DNA of 64,000 nt from Salipiger mucosus DSM 16094 (GTDB lineage Bacteria > Pseudomonadota > Alphaproteobacteria > Rhodobacterales > Rhodobacteraceae), in assembly GCF_000442255.1 (NCBI RefSeq), contig NZ_KE557274.1, positions 190,467-254,466 of the forward strand, read 5' to 3'. A model generated the notes under the pieces. The model ran no database searches. It had not been told where the DNA came from and saw nothing but the letters and a program-made list of their open reading frames with translations. How positions within the stretch are numbered: position 1 is the stretch's first letter; every line of letters begins with the position of its first letter. The position numbers were made by a program, and so were the translations under genes. Shown here one piece after another: positions 1 to 8,375 of the stretch.

Positions 1-208
1 ACACCGCGATGACGCTGTCGCCGGCCGTGTTGGCGATCCGGCCCCGGTGCTCGGCAATCGTCTTGTCGATGTAGCGCCGCGACCTTTCGAGGAGGGCCAG
101 GGTGCGGTCCTCGTCGTTGGCCATGAGACGGCTGTATCCGGCCACATCTGCCGCAAAGATGATGGAGAGCTTCCGGGACTCCTTCCGGACCGCCTTTGGC
201 CGTTTCAT
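1..208 (-). CDS. Class III adenylate/guanylate cyclase, N-terminal fragment (runs off window)
   Basis: The reverse strand encodes about 69 residues beginning MKRPKAVRKESRKLSIIFAA and continuing into an ADVAGYSRLM motif and a TAGDSVIAV motif. This is the opening of the catalytic domain of class III nucleotide cyclases: the Asp in ADVAGYS is the expected metal ligand and the ERSRRYIDKTIAEHRGRI stretch is typical. The family makes cAMP or cGMP from ATP or GTP. The start at 208 is supported by an in-frame TGA immediately upstream. The rest of the gene lies left of the window, so cofactor residues and any C-terminal sensor (often TPR or CHASE-like) cannot be judged. It is divergent from the TraJ-like gene. 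Confidence 0.8.
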   Translation of the reverse strand, partial: MKRPKAVRKESRKLSIIFAADVAGYSRLMANDEDRTLALLERSRRYIDKTIAEHRGRIANTAGDSVIAV

Positions 209-275
209 TCAAGTTCTCTTCATTGCCGTTCGATACATAGCTGTCGAAACTGGCTTAAGAAGATACCAAACGGCG

Positions 276-1205
276 ATGGCCAACCTGTCACAAGTCAACT
301 TCATGGATCTGTATCTTCGGGTGGACGAGGCCGCACCGACCCTGATGCGTCCGTTTGCCCAGGACAAGAAGCTTCCCCCCATCGTGCCTGTGCCCGACAA
401 GTTCGAGGAATGGGTCTCCAGCTTGCGCAGGAAGATTGCCGCCCAGACCCAGAACGACTTCTCGATGATTTTCGACGGGATCCGCTACCGGGTGTCCTGC
501 GAGACCACGGCGCTGGGCGAACGCTGGGCCAGCCTCCGCAAGATCCCGGGGGCGGTGCCACGCATGTCCGACCTGCGGATTCCGCACCACGTCCAGAAGA
601 AACTGAAGTTCTATGCGAAGAACTCCGGACTGATCGTGCTCACGGGGCCGACCGGCTCGGGCAAGAGTACGACAGCCACGGCCTTGCTCGGCCACTACCT
701 TCAATCAAACGGGGATGTCTGCGTCTCAATCGAGGACCCGGTGGAATATGATCTCCAGTCCCAGAATTGGGGCAAGCACGGCCGTTGCTACCAATTCGAG
801 GTCTACCAACAGCATGAGTGGGCCGAGTATCTGAAAATGGCGCTGCGCTGGCACCCCAGGTACATCTATCTCGGCGAGCTCCGGACCCCCGAGGCCACGG
901 CACAGGCGCTTCGGGCCGCCACGTCCGGGCACCTGGTGATCACCACGCTGCACGCCGGCACTCTTCAGGATGCCCTCCACGCCATGCGCCAGCTTGCGGC
1001 GCCGATTGCCGGAGACCGGGCGGACCACCTGATCGCCGACAGTTTCCTGGCGGCCGTGAACCAGGAGCTGACACCCTTCGGCCCAAAGATGCAGATGCTC
1101 TATGCCGAGGGGAAGGGACTGGGTGATCCCGTGCGAGCGAACCTGCGCCGGGGCAAGATCGAGCAGATGGAAACCTGGATCGACCGACAGAACCGGCTTC
1201 ACTGA
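276..1205 (+). CDS. traJ: TraJ/DotB-like secretion ATPase of an I-type conjugation system
   Basis: This 309-residue protein belongs to the PilT/VirB11-like GspE superfamily and most resembles the DotB/TraJ branch of type IVB secretion, a cytoplasmic hexameric ATPase docking on the inner-membrane complex. Walker A GPTGSGKS lies at residues 124-131, the Asp box IEDPVEY at 152-158, a Walker B-like YLGELRT near 198-204, and the His box TSGHLVITTLHAG at 216-228. The reading frame is open upstream to 102, but that part overlaps the divergent cyclase start and reads as low-quality protein. The ATG at 276 begins MANLSQVNFMDLYLRVDE, the usual N-terminal start of this family. It is somewhat shorter than TraJ/DotB (about 380 residues, family knowledge). 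The other two motor ATPases are at 18983-21973 and 59871-62969. Confidence 0.85.
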   Translation: MANLSQVNFMDLYLRVDEAAPTLMRPFAQDKKLPPIVPVPDKFEEWVSSLRRKIAAQTQNDFSMIFDGIRYRVSCETTALGERWASLRKIPGAVPRMSDLRIPHHVQKKLKFYAKNSGLIVLTGPTGSGKSTTATALLGHYLQSNGDVCVSIEDPVEYDLQSQNWGKHGRCYQFEVYQQHEWAEYLKMALRWHPRYIYLGELRTPEATAQALRAATSGHLVITTLHAGTLQDALHAMRQLAAPIAGDRADHLIADSFLAAVNQELTPFGPKMQMLYAEGKGLGDPVRANLRRGKIEQMETWIDRQNRLH

Positions 1206-1207
1206 CC

Positions 1208-2734
1208 TCAGGACGTCATGCCCACCGACAGCGTCTCGTCGAGGTCCCGCATGAGAGAGTCATACAAGGCATCGACATCCTGCGCCTCGTACAGCGCGCC
1301 CTGCGGGTCGTAGAATTCGGTGCCGGCGATTTTCGTCATCGGAACCGTATTGCGAGCGCTGTCCTCGTACTCCGGAACCGTCTTCGACAGGTAAGCATGG
1401 TCGCTGAGGTACTGAAGATCCATGATCCAGTGGTCAATCTCGTTCAGCGACTCCCGCTCAGCCCGCTCGGCCCGGAGTTGCTCTTCCAGCTCCGGGCGCT
1501 CCATGCCGGTTACCTGTGCCATCCGCGCTCGCAGGAAGTCCCGGACCTCGTCACCATCCTTGCCGTTCCTGTTCGCCAAATCGACCGCGAGGTCCTCGTG
1601 GAACATCATGTGGCAGTCATTGCAGAGCACCAGGATCTCCTTGAGCTTCTGGACGCCGACACGGCGATCTTCATCGAGAATGCGCCACTCCCAGACCTCG
1701 TGACATTCAACGCTGTCCGACTTCTTCTCCTCGCCCTTGAAGTACTCCGAGATGAGCTTCCCGCCGCGGTTGCCGCAGACCATGCAACGATGCCCGTTCA
1801 TCAGGTTGAGGTCCTGGCGCATCGTGCTCCAGTATTCTTCCTTGAACACGTTCCGGACGTTCTGCCCCCAGGCAGCATCGGCAATGTCCAGGAAGCTGAA
1901 CCGCCGCTTGTGCATCCTGGCCGCCGTCGGAAGCGATCCCTGCCATTTCCTGGCGATCTCCATGTCCTTGTGGGGATCGAAGTAGATCTGGCTCCCTTTC
2001 CCCACGGTGTCATCGATACGGAATCCATGACTGGCCAGCTCGTTGGCATGCGACGGATGCACCGGGAGGTAGATCCTGTGTTTCTTACCTCGACCCAGGT
2101 GCGCCGCCTGCGCTGCCGACTCCGACGCCGAAACATCCGGAGCTCGGCGAACGGCCGGGGCCGGCACGGCGTCCAGCCGGGTCAGGGCACCATCGTGCCA
2201 GGCCTCGATCTTTAGTCGATTGTCCTCGAGGACCCCGACAACTTCCGGGCCCTTCTTGAATCCGGCAGACTCCTGGATCCCGACCATCTCCGAAAACAGG
2301 CGTTCAGCGATCTCCGACAGATCGTCATCAATCAGGATCGAATGTTTCCCGATGAATTTCACACGATCATGCATCCATGCCGCGGTGTCCTTGTAGGTCT
2401 GCATCCGGCTGCGTCGCGTGGCATCCTTCCTGCGCAGGTCCTTCAGGGCCTTGATTTTCACCCGGCGCCGCCGGCTCAGCTCCTCGAGCTCTGCCTGGTG
2501 CTTCCGTTCCCGGGCCCCTCCTAACAAGGGAACATGACGGATCACCCCGGGGCCGCTCTTCCGATGGATCTCGATGCGGCTGCGCAGCTCAGTGATCGCG
2601 GTCTGCAATTCGGAAAACGACGTCCGCGCCTTCTTCACGGCAATCTGTTCCTTGGCCACCTCCCGCCGAAGGATCTCAATCGCGAGACGATCCACCTCGC
2701 GCAGTTTCTTCAAGGTCGCGTTCCTGTCCATCAT
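1208..2734 (-). CDS. Coiled-coil protein with DUF5710-like and HNH-like domains
   Basis: A 508-residue protein. Residues 1-150 are charged and heptad-like, suggesting coiled coil. Around 215-260 there is a small domain (IYLPVHPSHANELASHGFRI, then YFDPHKDMEIARKW) resembling DUF5710, a module common in plasmid primase and nuclease proteins. Around 310-375 there is a zinc/HNH-like unit: CMVCGNRGG, then ECHEVWEW, then LCNDCHMMFHEDL. The arrangement Cys-x2-Cys, Cys-His, Cys-x2-Cys-His matches HNH-type nucleases. A DNA-binding or nicking role in plasmid maintenance or defence is inference. The start is an ATG-ATG pair at 2734/2731 with only a weak ribosome site. It is convergent with the TraJ-like gene, with 2 bp between stops. 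Confidence 0.65.
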   Translation of the reverse strand: MMDRNATLKKLREVDRLAIEILRREVAKEQIAVKKARTSFSELQTAITELRSRIEIHRKSGPGVIRHVPLLGGARERKHQAELEELSRRRRVKIKALKDLRRKDATRRSRMQTYKDTAAWMHDRVKFIGKHSILIDDDLSEIAERLFSEMVGIQESAGFKKGPEVVGVLEDNRLKIEAWHDGALTRLDAVPAPAVRRAPDVSASESAAQAAHLGRGKKHRIYLPVHPSHANELASHGFRIDDTVGKGSQIYFDPHKDMEIARKWQGSLPTAARMHKRRFSFLDIADAAWGQNVRNVFKEEYWSTMRQDLNLMNGHRCMVCGNRGGKLISEYFKGEEKKSDSVECHEVWEWRILDEDRRVGVQKLKEILVLCNDCHMMFHEDLAVDLANRNGKDGDEVRDFLRARMAQVTGMERPELEEQLRAERAERESLNEIDHWIMDLQYLSDHAYLSKTVPEYEDSARNTVPMTKIAGTEFYDPQGALYEAQDVDALYDSLMRDLDETLSVGMTS

Positions 2735-2874
2735 TCCGCCTGCGCAGACACCTTCTCGAGGCGAGGTGTGCCCGCGATATGAAATCCAAGAAAACGGGCG
2801 CCCGGCACCGCGTTAACCGGAGCGGAACAAGTTGCCTGTAGAACCGATGCCACAAACGGATTTCGGAAGTACCC

Positions 2875-3534
2875 ATGTCGACAGAACAATTCGAAGCACA
2901 AAAGGCTCGCAGGTCTCTCATCGCGCTGAACCGTGAGATGCGCAAACGCCTGACGCGTGCCGGCAGGCTCCTCGAAGACCGCAGCAGAACCCTTGAACAG
3001 GTCTCCGCCCAGGCGACCGGCGCCCCCGAGGAAGCCGGCGGGTCCGAGCAGTACGTGCGCCTGGCGCAAGACATCCAGCGCAAGACCAGGGCCCTTGAAG
3101 ACGCCAACCGGACCATCGAGTCCCTGCGGCGCGAGAACCAACGTCTCACGGAGGTTTCCGAAAGTCGCGTCATGGCTGTCATGGAAGAACTGTCGGACGC
3201 CAGAAGCGAAATCGAAACCCTCGAACAGGCCATCGAAACACTCCGCAGCAGCACCGAGGTTCCGGCTCAGGAGGTCCAGATCGATCTCTGGAACGAACTG
3301 ATCCGCTCGTCGCAGCACACCGCGGGCCTGGAAGCCCAGATCAGCGCCATGCGCCGGGAGAACGCACACTCCGCCCTGCTGCAATACGACGATCAGACCG
3401 GGAAATCGCAACTCCGCGACATCTATGACGATGCCTTCCGGGCGCGCGGCGATCAGTTTTCACAGAGCCCCGAGCCCGAGCAGGAGCCGGTGTCGCAAGG
3501 AGAGATGATCGCCCACCACACGTCAGATCGATGA
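2875..3534 (+). CDS. Hypothetical coiled-coil protein
   Basis: A 219-residue protein dominated by long amphipathic, Glu/Arg-rich helices (residues about 5-165), with clear heptads such as TIESLRRENQRLTEVSES. The tail is polar. No enzymatic motif, signal peptide or membrane segment is visible. GGAAG precedes the ATG at about 5 nt. The last 12 bases overlap the end of the convergent pentapeptide-repeat gene. It may be a scaffold or filament-like protein; I do not recognise a family. The high third-position GC and absence of interruptions support a real gene. Confidence 0.6.
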   Translation: MSTEQFEAQKARRSLIALNREMRKRLTRAGRLLEDRSRTLEQVSAQATGAPEEAGGSEQYVRLAQDIQRKTRALEDANRTIESLRRENQRLTEVSESRVMAVMEELSDARSEIETLEQAIETLRSSTEVPAQEVQIDLWNELIRSSQHTAGLEAQISAMRRENAHSALLQYDDQTGKSQLRDIYDDAFRARGDQFSQSPEPEQEPVSQGEMIAHHTSDR

Positions 3535-4233
3535 CCTGAAGGCGTCGTGGGACTCTTCCCGCAACGTGTAGGCGAGCTTCAACATCCGCCTCTGAACGAG
3601 GCCAAGATGATCCCAGATGCTCGTGTAGCTTTCCGGGATCATCATCTGCACCGGAACCCCGAACATGTTTCCCACCGGGTGCCCGAACCGCGTCTTCCTC
3701 AGCTCGCATGTCTTGAACGGGTCGGGGAACCGCGGCAGGGCCTCCCAGGTTCTGGCCCGCGTGGCAAACCGGTCGAACCAGAAGACATTTCGCATGTCGC
3801 ACTCGGTGACCTGGCACCGGCTGAATTGGCAACCGAAGAACTTGCTCATCACGAAGTCGCACCTGAAGAAGACCACGTCCTCGAAGACACAGTCCTGGAA
3901 CAGGGTCCCCTGGCTGTTTGTCCTGTCCGAGCGATCCGCCAAATGGTGGAAACTTGTCTGCCGGATTGTCACGTTCCTGAAAACGCATCCGGTCAACGTC
4001 GAACGCTTCAGATCCTCGAAGTCCAGAATGCAGTCTTCGAAAACGATGTTGCTGAGCGCCACCCTTTCCCGGATCGCGCTCGAAAAATCATAGTCCCTGA
4101 GGTGGGACCCGGTCCTGATCGAGAGTTCCAGAAAGATCTCGTTCCAGCTCGGTAACTCACCGGTGTATGCATTCGGTCGGACCGAAAGCTTCACGTTGCC
4201 CTCCCTGTCCCTGATTTCGATGGCCTCCGTGTC
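3523..4233 (-). CDS. Pentapeptide-repeat protein
   Basis: A 236-residue protein with a central block (about 60-150) of degenerate pentapeptide repeats of the A(D/N)LxX type, for example IVFEDCILDFEDLKRSTLTG, then VFRNVTIRQTSF, LFQDCVFEDVVFFRCDF and FFGCQFSRCQVTECDM. These repeats build a right-handed beta-helix. Some members (Qnr, MfpA) mimic DNA and bind gyrase, but function cannot be assigned from repeats alone. The frame is open to 4275; I prefer the ATG at 4233 because GGGAGG lies 9 nt upstream of it, whereas the alternative ATG at 4242 is 1 nt from that site. Its end overlaps the coiled-coil gene by 12 bp. Confidence 0.7.
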   Translation of the reverse strand, partial: DTEAIEIRDREGNVKLSVRPNAYTGELPSWNEIFLELSIRTGSHLRDYDFSSAIRERVALSNIVFEDCILDFEDLKRSTLTGCVFRNVTIRQTSFHHLADRSDRTNSQGTLFQDCVFEDVVFFRCDFVMSKFFGCQFSRCQVTECDMRNVFWFDRFATRARTWEALPRFPDPFKTCELRKTRFGHPVGNMFGVPVQMMIPESYTSIWDHLGLVQRRMLKLAYTLREESHDAFRSSI

Positions 4234-4340
4234 CATCCCTCGCATCCTCCCTGCCCGTTCCGACATCTGAAGCACTCGGATCCGGAGGAAGATGGCCTCC
4301 CAATCTTAACAGGGCGTTCGCCATCCATTTCGCATCGGGG

Positions 4341-4369
4341 TTGGCCAAGCGGCTGAATTTTGCTAAATT
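4341..4369 (+). promoter_or_regulatory. Candidate sigma70-type promoter for the H1-like gene
   Basis: TTGGCC (4341-4346) and TAAATT (4364-4369) are separated by 17 bp and lie about 145 bp upstream of the ATG at 4514. Partial inverted repeats (GGCCAAGC at 4343 and GCTTGGCT at 4392) flank the likely transcription start. The placement supports 4514, not 4379, as the real start. Confidence 0.4.
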
Positions 4370-4513
4370 TCGGTCCCGATGGTGAAATTCTGCTTGGCTG
4401 GACCCGACGAGGATGCCAAATCCCATTTTGACAGGCGGTCCGAGATCTTCCGTCACCTGGCGTCCAATCGTGGCGACGGATCAAGCCGCCTCTTTCAAAC
4501 CTGGAGTACTCTC

Positions 4514-5476
4514 ATGGATAATGCAGTCGACCTGCCGGATCGGTTTACCACGGAAAGTGCTCCGACCGACGGCCTCGTCACGATAACCGATACGCAGACA
4601 GGCCGAGCCGCAACCATCGGCCTGACCTACTTCGGCGCCGTTGCCCAGACGCTGAGTCAGCTCTTCGCAGGTGAGGGGAAGGCATCGGCAGCGTCCGGAA
4701 CGGCTACTGAAGCAACGTCCGAGGAAGCGGTGACCGAGACCGTAAGCGAGCCCGCCGTCCAGGAGGCCACCGCGGCCCAACAGTTCCTTCCGGAATTCGC
4801 GGCCGCGAGTGCTGAGGCAGCCCCGGCCGCGACATCCCCAGCCCCGGAACCCAAAAAGCGGGCCCCTCGCAAAAGGGCGGCCTCCAAGGCAAGCGCCCCC
4901 GACGCACCCGCTCCTGCAGAGAAAGAGACGGCCAAACCCGCGGCCAAGACGACAAAGACCTCTGGTACGAAATCCAAGGCCGAGACCAAGAAGTCTTCGG
5001 CGAAGTCCGCCGCGCCGAAGGAAACGGAATCAGAAGAGGTCACGGCGAAACCTGCGTCCAAGACGAAAAGGACCTCCACCGCGAAGTCCACCGCCACCAA
5101 AGCTGCCTCTGAGGAAAAGACGGCCGCCGCACCGGCCGAGGAAAAGTCCGCAACGACCTCGACCACCAAGGGGCGCGGCAAAGCGAAAGCTCCCGCCAAA
5201 CCACGCAAGGCTTCCACGAAGAAAACCCAGACGGCGCCCGCAGCGGACGTCATCAAGGGCTTGGGCTTCAGCCTTGTCCCGAAGGCCGACGCGAAGACAT
5301 TGACCTACGACATCACGGGGGACGGCGGCGCCTCACTCGGCACCGTCTGGCAAGATGCGCAGACCGGAAGATACCATGTCGCTCCGGCCGATCAGGAGAA
5401 ATTCGGTAGCACCGATCACACGTCCCTTCCGGCGGCCAAGGCCCGGGTGTTCGTCATCGCGAAGCAGTCGGCGTAG
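4514..5476 (+). CDS. Ala/Lys-rich histone H1-like protein
   Basis: The 320-residue product has a short N-terminal segment (about 1-45, MDNAVDLPDRFTTE, then LTYFGAVAQTLSQLF). It then carries some 190 residues of low-complexity Ala/Lys/Thr/Pro sequence with repeated KTTK, KKSSAKSAA and AKPRKAST units like histone H1 tails. A folded-looking C-terminal 75 residues follow (VIKGLGFSLVPKADAKTLTY, later GRYHVAPADQEKFG). Such tails bind DNA non-specifically, so a nucleoid or plasmid-compaction role is plausible but inferred. The ORF is open upstream to 4379, but that region overlaps a promoter-like sequence. The ATG at 4514 has GGAG 8 nt upstream. The gene is convergent with recQ, 3 bp apart. Confidence 0.7.
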   Translation: MDNAVDLPDRFTTESAPTDGLVTITDTQTGRAATIGLTYFGAVAQTLSQLFAGEGKASAASGTATEATSEEAVTETVSEPAVQEATAAQQFLPEFAAASAEAAPAATSPAPEPKKRAPRKRAASKASAPDAPAPAEKETAKPAAKTTKTSGTKSKAETKKSSAKSAAPKETESEEVTAKPASKTKRTSTAKSTATKAASEEKTAAAPAEEKSATTSTTKGRGKAKAPAKPRKASTKKTQTAPAADVIKGLGFSLVPKADAKTLTYDITGDGGASLGTVWQDAQTGRYHVAPADQEKFGSTDHTSLPAAKARVFVIAKQSA

Positions 5477-5479
5477 GCG

Positions 5480-7339
5480 TCAGATCTCGATCCCGAACGA
5501 CAGCTCCTCGCTCCGATCAGGGGCAAACTTCGAGGTGATCTCGCCGGCGATTTTCAGGATCGCCGGATGATCGGATACCTGCGCGACATCGGCTGTGGTC
5601 TCGGGCCTTGCCTCGAGAATGCGCACGATGTCGCGTTCGTGGATCTCTCCACTTTCGATCTCGGGCGCCAACCGGTCGCGCAGTTCGGTGAACGTCTCCT
5701 TCAGACCCTCGGGGAGACGATCCCGTTGCCCCTCGGAGGGCGCCGCGTATTCCTCGATCTCGATCTGCGGCGCAATGGCGTACCAGGTCCCGGAGAGCCT
5801 GACGGGCATCTTGTTGTCGAGCAGGACACGTCGCCCTTCCCTGGTGGCTCGCAAAGCACCGAAGCGCTCGGGCTGGATCGCCAGTAATCCGCTTCCGATC
5901 ATCTGCCGCATGATCAGCTTCCAGACATCCTGGGACAGATCCCTGCCGGCGCCAAAGCAATCAAGCTCGGCAACGTGATCTTCTGCATCCCCACCGGGGC
6001 CGGGCGACAGGATCCGGGCGAGCGTTGCCGTCCCGAAACGCTCCCCGACCTCCAGCACTGCCGAGATCACCGTCCGCGCCTGGGCCCCACCGTCCCGTGT
6101 AAGCGGCGGCCGCTTGCAGTGATCGCAGTTCCCGCATGCCGGCGTGTCGGTTTCGCCGAAGTAGGCCAGGAGCGTCTGCATCCGGCATCCCGGCGTTTCG
6201 ATGAACGCCGTCATGTTCTCGAGCTTGGACCTCAACACTGCCCGGCGCTCGTCCGGCAGATCCTGGTTGGCCTCGATCTTCTGTCGCTGTTTCCCCAGCG
6301 CCTTGTCGTGCAGGATCATCATGGCGGTGGACGGCTCTCCGTCTCGCCCTGCCCGACCGATTTCCTGGTAATATCCCTCGAGCGTGGCCGGCGGGTCGAG
6401 ATGAACGACGAAGCGCACGTCACCGCGGTCGATCCCCATGCCGAACGCAATCGTCGCCACGACGATGATGTCGTCTTCTTCGAGGAACCGCTCCTGGGCC
6501 CGGGCCCTGTCTTCAGCCGGCATCCCGGCATGATATCCAACGGCATTCATTCCTCGTCCGATCAATTCGAGGACCGTCGCGTCCACATCCTTCCTGCTCG
6601 CGCGATAGATGATGCCGCAGCATCCGGCGTAGGATTTCAGGAAGTCCGCAAGCGGAGGGAAGACGTCCGCCTCCACCCGTGTCACCCCAACCGAGAGGTT
6701 CGGCCGGGAAAAACTCGATTGGACCTGTCGCGCTTCCTGCATTCCTAAAGAAAGAAGGATGTCGGCCTGGGTCACCGGATCGGCCGTAGCTGTCAGGGCA
6801 ACCCGCGGAACGCCTGAAAAGTCCGACAGGACAGTTCCGATGTCCCGGAAGGAGCTCCGGAAATCATGCCCCCATTGCGAAACGCAGTGGGCCTCGTCGA
6901 TGGCAAAGAGAGCCACGTCCACGGATTTCAGAAAGCTCCGGAACCTCGGCAACTTCAGCCGTTCCGGCGATACATAGAGGAAATCGAGGCGCCCTTCCTC
7001 AATGTCACGCACGATTTCGCGATGCTTCTGTGGTGGCAGCTGACTGGAGATGTACTCGGCTCGCACCCCCTTGGCCTGCAGGGCGTCCACCTGATTTTTC
7101 ATGAGAGCGATCAACGGCGAGACGACAATGGCCACGCCTTTCCTGACGAGGCCAGGGATCTGGTAGCACAGGGACTTCCCGCCACCGGTCGGCATCAGGA
7201 CAAATGTGTCCTCCCCGCGCACGACGGCATCAATGACCTCGGCCTGGTCAAGGCGGAAGTCTTCGTACCCGAACACACGGTTCAATACATCGCGCGGGGC
7301 TTCCCCCTCGGAAGCGGAAACATTCTGATTTTTTCTCAA
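5480..7339 (-). CDS. recQ: ATP-dependent DNA helicase RecQ
   Basis: A 619-residue superfamily 2 3'-5' helicase, close to the length of E. coli RecQ (about 609). Motif I PTGGGKS is at 50-56, motif II DEAH at 148-151 followed by CVSQWGHDFR (the RecQ aromatic-rich loop), motif III near LTATA, and motifs V/VI around TIAFGMGIDRGDVRF and QEIGRAGRDG. The RecQ zinc-binding region follows (CRMQTLLAYFGE, then CGNCDHC, supplying four Cys). The remainder would hold a winged helix and possibly HRDC, which I cannot confirm. RecQ unwinds forks and recombination intermediates with RecJ, which is also encoded here (15262-16968). The first codons coincide with a 15-base word that recurs 200 bp upstream. Confidence 0.93.
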   Translation of the reverse strand: MRKNQNVSASEGEAPRDVLNRVFGYEDFRLDQAEVIDAVVRGEDTFVLMPTGGGKSLCYQIPGLVRKGVAIVVSPLIALMKNQVDALQAKGVRAEYISSQLPPQKHREIVRDIEEGRLDFLYVSPERLKLPRFRSFLKSVDVALFAIDEAHCVSQWGHDFRSSFRDIGTVLSDFSGVPRVALTATADPVTQADILLSLGMQEARQVQSSFSRPNLSVGVTRVEADVFPPLADFLKSYAGCCGIIYRASRKDVDATVLELIGRGMNAVGYHAGMPAEDRARAQERFLEEDDIIVVATIAFGMGIDRGDVRFVVHLDPPATLEGYYQEIGRAGRDGEPSTAMMILHDKALGKQRQKIEANQDLPDERRAVLRSKLENMTAFIETPGCRMQTLLAYFGETDTPACGNCDHCKRPPLTRDGGAQARTVISAVLEVGERFGTATLARILSPGPGGDAEDHVAELDCFGAGRDLSQDVWKLIMRQMIGSGLLAIQPERFGALRATREGRRVLLDNKMPVRLSGTWYAIAPQIEIEEYAAPSEGQRDRLPEGLKETFTELRDRLAPEIESGEIHERDIVRILEARPETTADVAQVSDHPAILKIAGEITSKFAPDRSEELSFGIEI

Positions 7340-7541
7340 AACGACCTCGATTCTTCAGTATCCAACGCTCGCGGCCTCCTGACGCTGTACACCTCAAGGT
7401 AAGCATCTTGGCCCCGGATTGAGCTTGAAGAACAGTATAGCACGAACATTAGATGAATATAAGCAGAACATAGTAAGAACACGACCCATTGAAGGACTGT
7501 AGCCTCAACAGATTCCGATACATTCTGATTTTTTCAGAATG
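7321..7541. repeat. Repeated word CATTCTGATTTTTTC, one copy part of an inverted repeat
   Basis: The same 15-mer occurs at 7321-7335 (over the recQ start codons) and at 7521-7535, exactly 200 bp apart. The second copy forms a palindrome, CATTCTGA / TCAGAATG with a 5-T spacer (7521-7541), just upstream of the promoter of the MucR-type gene. It could be an operator shared by the divergent recQ and regulator genes; this is inference. Confidence 0.55.
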
Positions 7542-7544
7542 TCC

Positions 7545-7573
7545 TTGACGAAACTTCCTGAAAATAGAATTAT
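7545..7573 (+). promoter_or_regulatory. Promoter of the MucR/Ros-type gene
   Basis: TTGACG (7545-7550) and AATTAT (7568-7573) are spaced by exactly 17 bp, a good sigma70-type promoter, about 48 bp upstream of the ATG at 7621. The palindrome at 7521-7541 sits directly upstream of the -35 box, a natural position for a regulator. Confidence 0.6.
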
Positions 7574-7620
7574 GACCCTGCACTCAAAACGGAACTCCCA
7601 ACATGACGGAGTAAACTTCA

Positions 7621-8259
7621 ATGACTAAACATGACCAATCCCCCGGCGCAGAATGGATCCGGATAGCCGAAGCGTTCGCTTCAAAGGATTCATCGTCGGC
7701 GGAGGACGTCATCAAGCTCGTGGCGGGCCTCCAGAATACCCTCGGAGCGCCGGCACCGACCAGCGAGCCGGCACCGACCTCAAAGCCGGTCGCCCAGACA
7801 TCCCCCCGAGCTGAAACGATCCACGCCGCGGCAACGGATACCACCCCGGCTCCTGCCCCGGCCAAAGCCGCCGAAAAGCCGGCCCCCGCTCCCACGAGCG
7901 CCGCCGTCGAGACCACGCCGCCAGCAAGCGCGTTGACCGAGACTCCGAAAGAAGAGCCGAAACTCCCCGAACCGACCAACCAAGAGCCTGCTGTTCCCAT
8001 CGAGGAGTCTCTCACCGACGAATTGGTTTTCTGCCTCGAGTGCGGGCGTTCCATGAAGATGCTCAAGCGCCACCTCAAGGCAGCCCACGGCCTGACCCCG
8101 GAAGCGTACCGTCACAAATGGGGCCTCCCGGAAGACTACCCCGTGACTGCCCCGAACTACTCGGAGTCGAAGTCGGCCTATGCCAAGGACATGCAGTTCG
8201 GGGTCACCGGCGCCAAGGCCTCCCCGAAGAGACGTGGACGCCGCACCAAAGCCGAGTGA
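7621..8259 (+). CDS. MucR/Ros-family zinc-finger transcriptional regulator with long disordered N-terminus
   Basis: A 212-residue protein. The last 85 residues are a MucR/Ros domain: FCLECGRSMKMLKRHLKAAH supplies the Cys-x2-Cys and His-x4-His zinc ligands, followed by LTPEAYRHKWGLPEDYPV and APNYSESKSAYAKDMQFG, which are near-canonical for the family. MucR proteins are alphaproteobacterial regulators or H-NS-like silencers binding AT-rich DNA. Unusually, about 120 residues of Ala/Pro/Thr/Glu-rich linker precede the domain, whereas most family members are about 140 residues in total. The gene has a strong promoter (7545-7573) with a palindrome upstream, and GGAG 9 nt before the start. Control of the adjacent recQ or of transfer genes is inferred. 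Confidence 0.85.
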   Translation: MTKHDQSPGAEWIRIAEAFASKDSSSAEDVIKLVAGLQNTLGAPAPTSEPAPTSKPVAQTSPRAETIHAAATDTTPAPAPAKAAEKPAPAPTSAAVETTPPASALTETPKEEPKLPEPTNQEPAVPIEESLTDELVFCLECGRSMKMLKRHLKAAHGLTPEAYRHKWGLPEDYPVTAPNYSESKSAYAKDMQFGVTGAKASPKRRGRRTKAE

Positions 8260-8287
8260 GCCAAGACGTCCCATTCGGACCCAAGTC

Positions 8288-8320
8288 GCCGCCGGGCCCA
8301 GCGCTCGGCGGCTTCTTATT
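8288..8320 (+). terminator. Rho-independent terminator after the MucR-type gene
   Basis: GCCGCCG (8288-8294) pairs with CGGCGGC (8306-8312) across an 11-nt loop, followed by TTCTTATT. It sits 29 bp after the regulator stop and before the next gene. Confidence 0.6.
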
Positions 8321-8375
8321 GTCTTCAGATTAACCCCCGTGTGCTTGGTTCTCCGAAAGGAAATCGGAGTATCCC

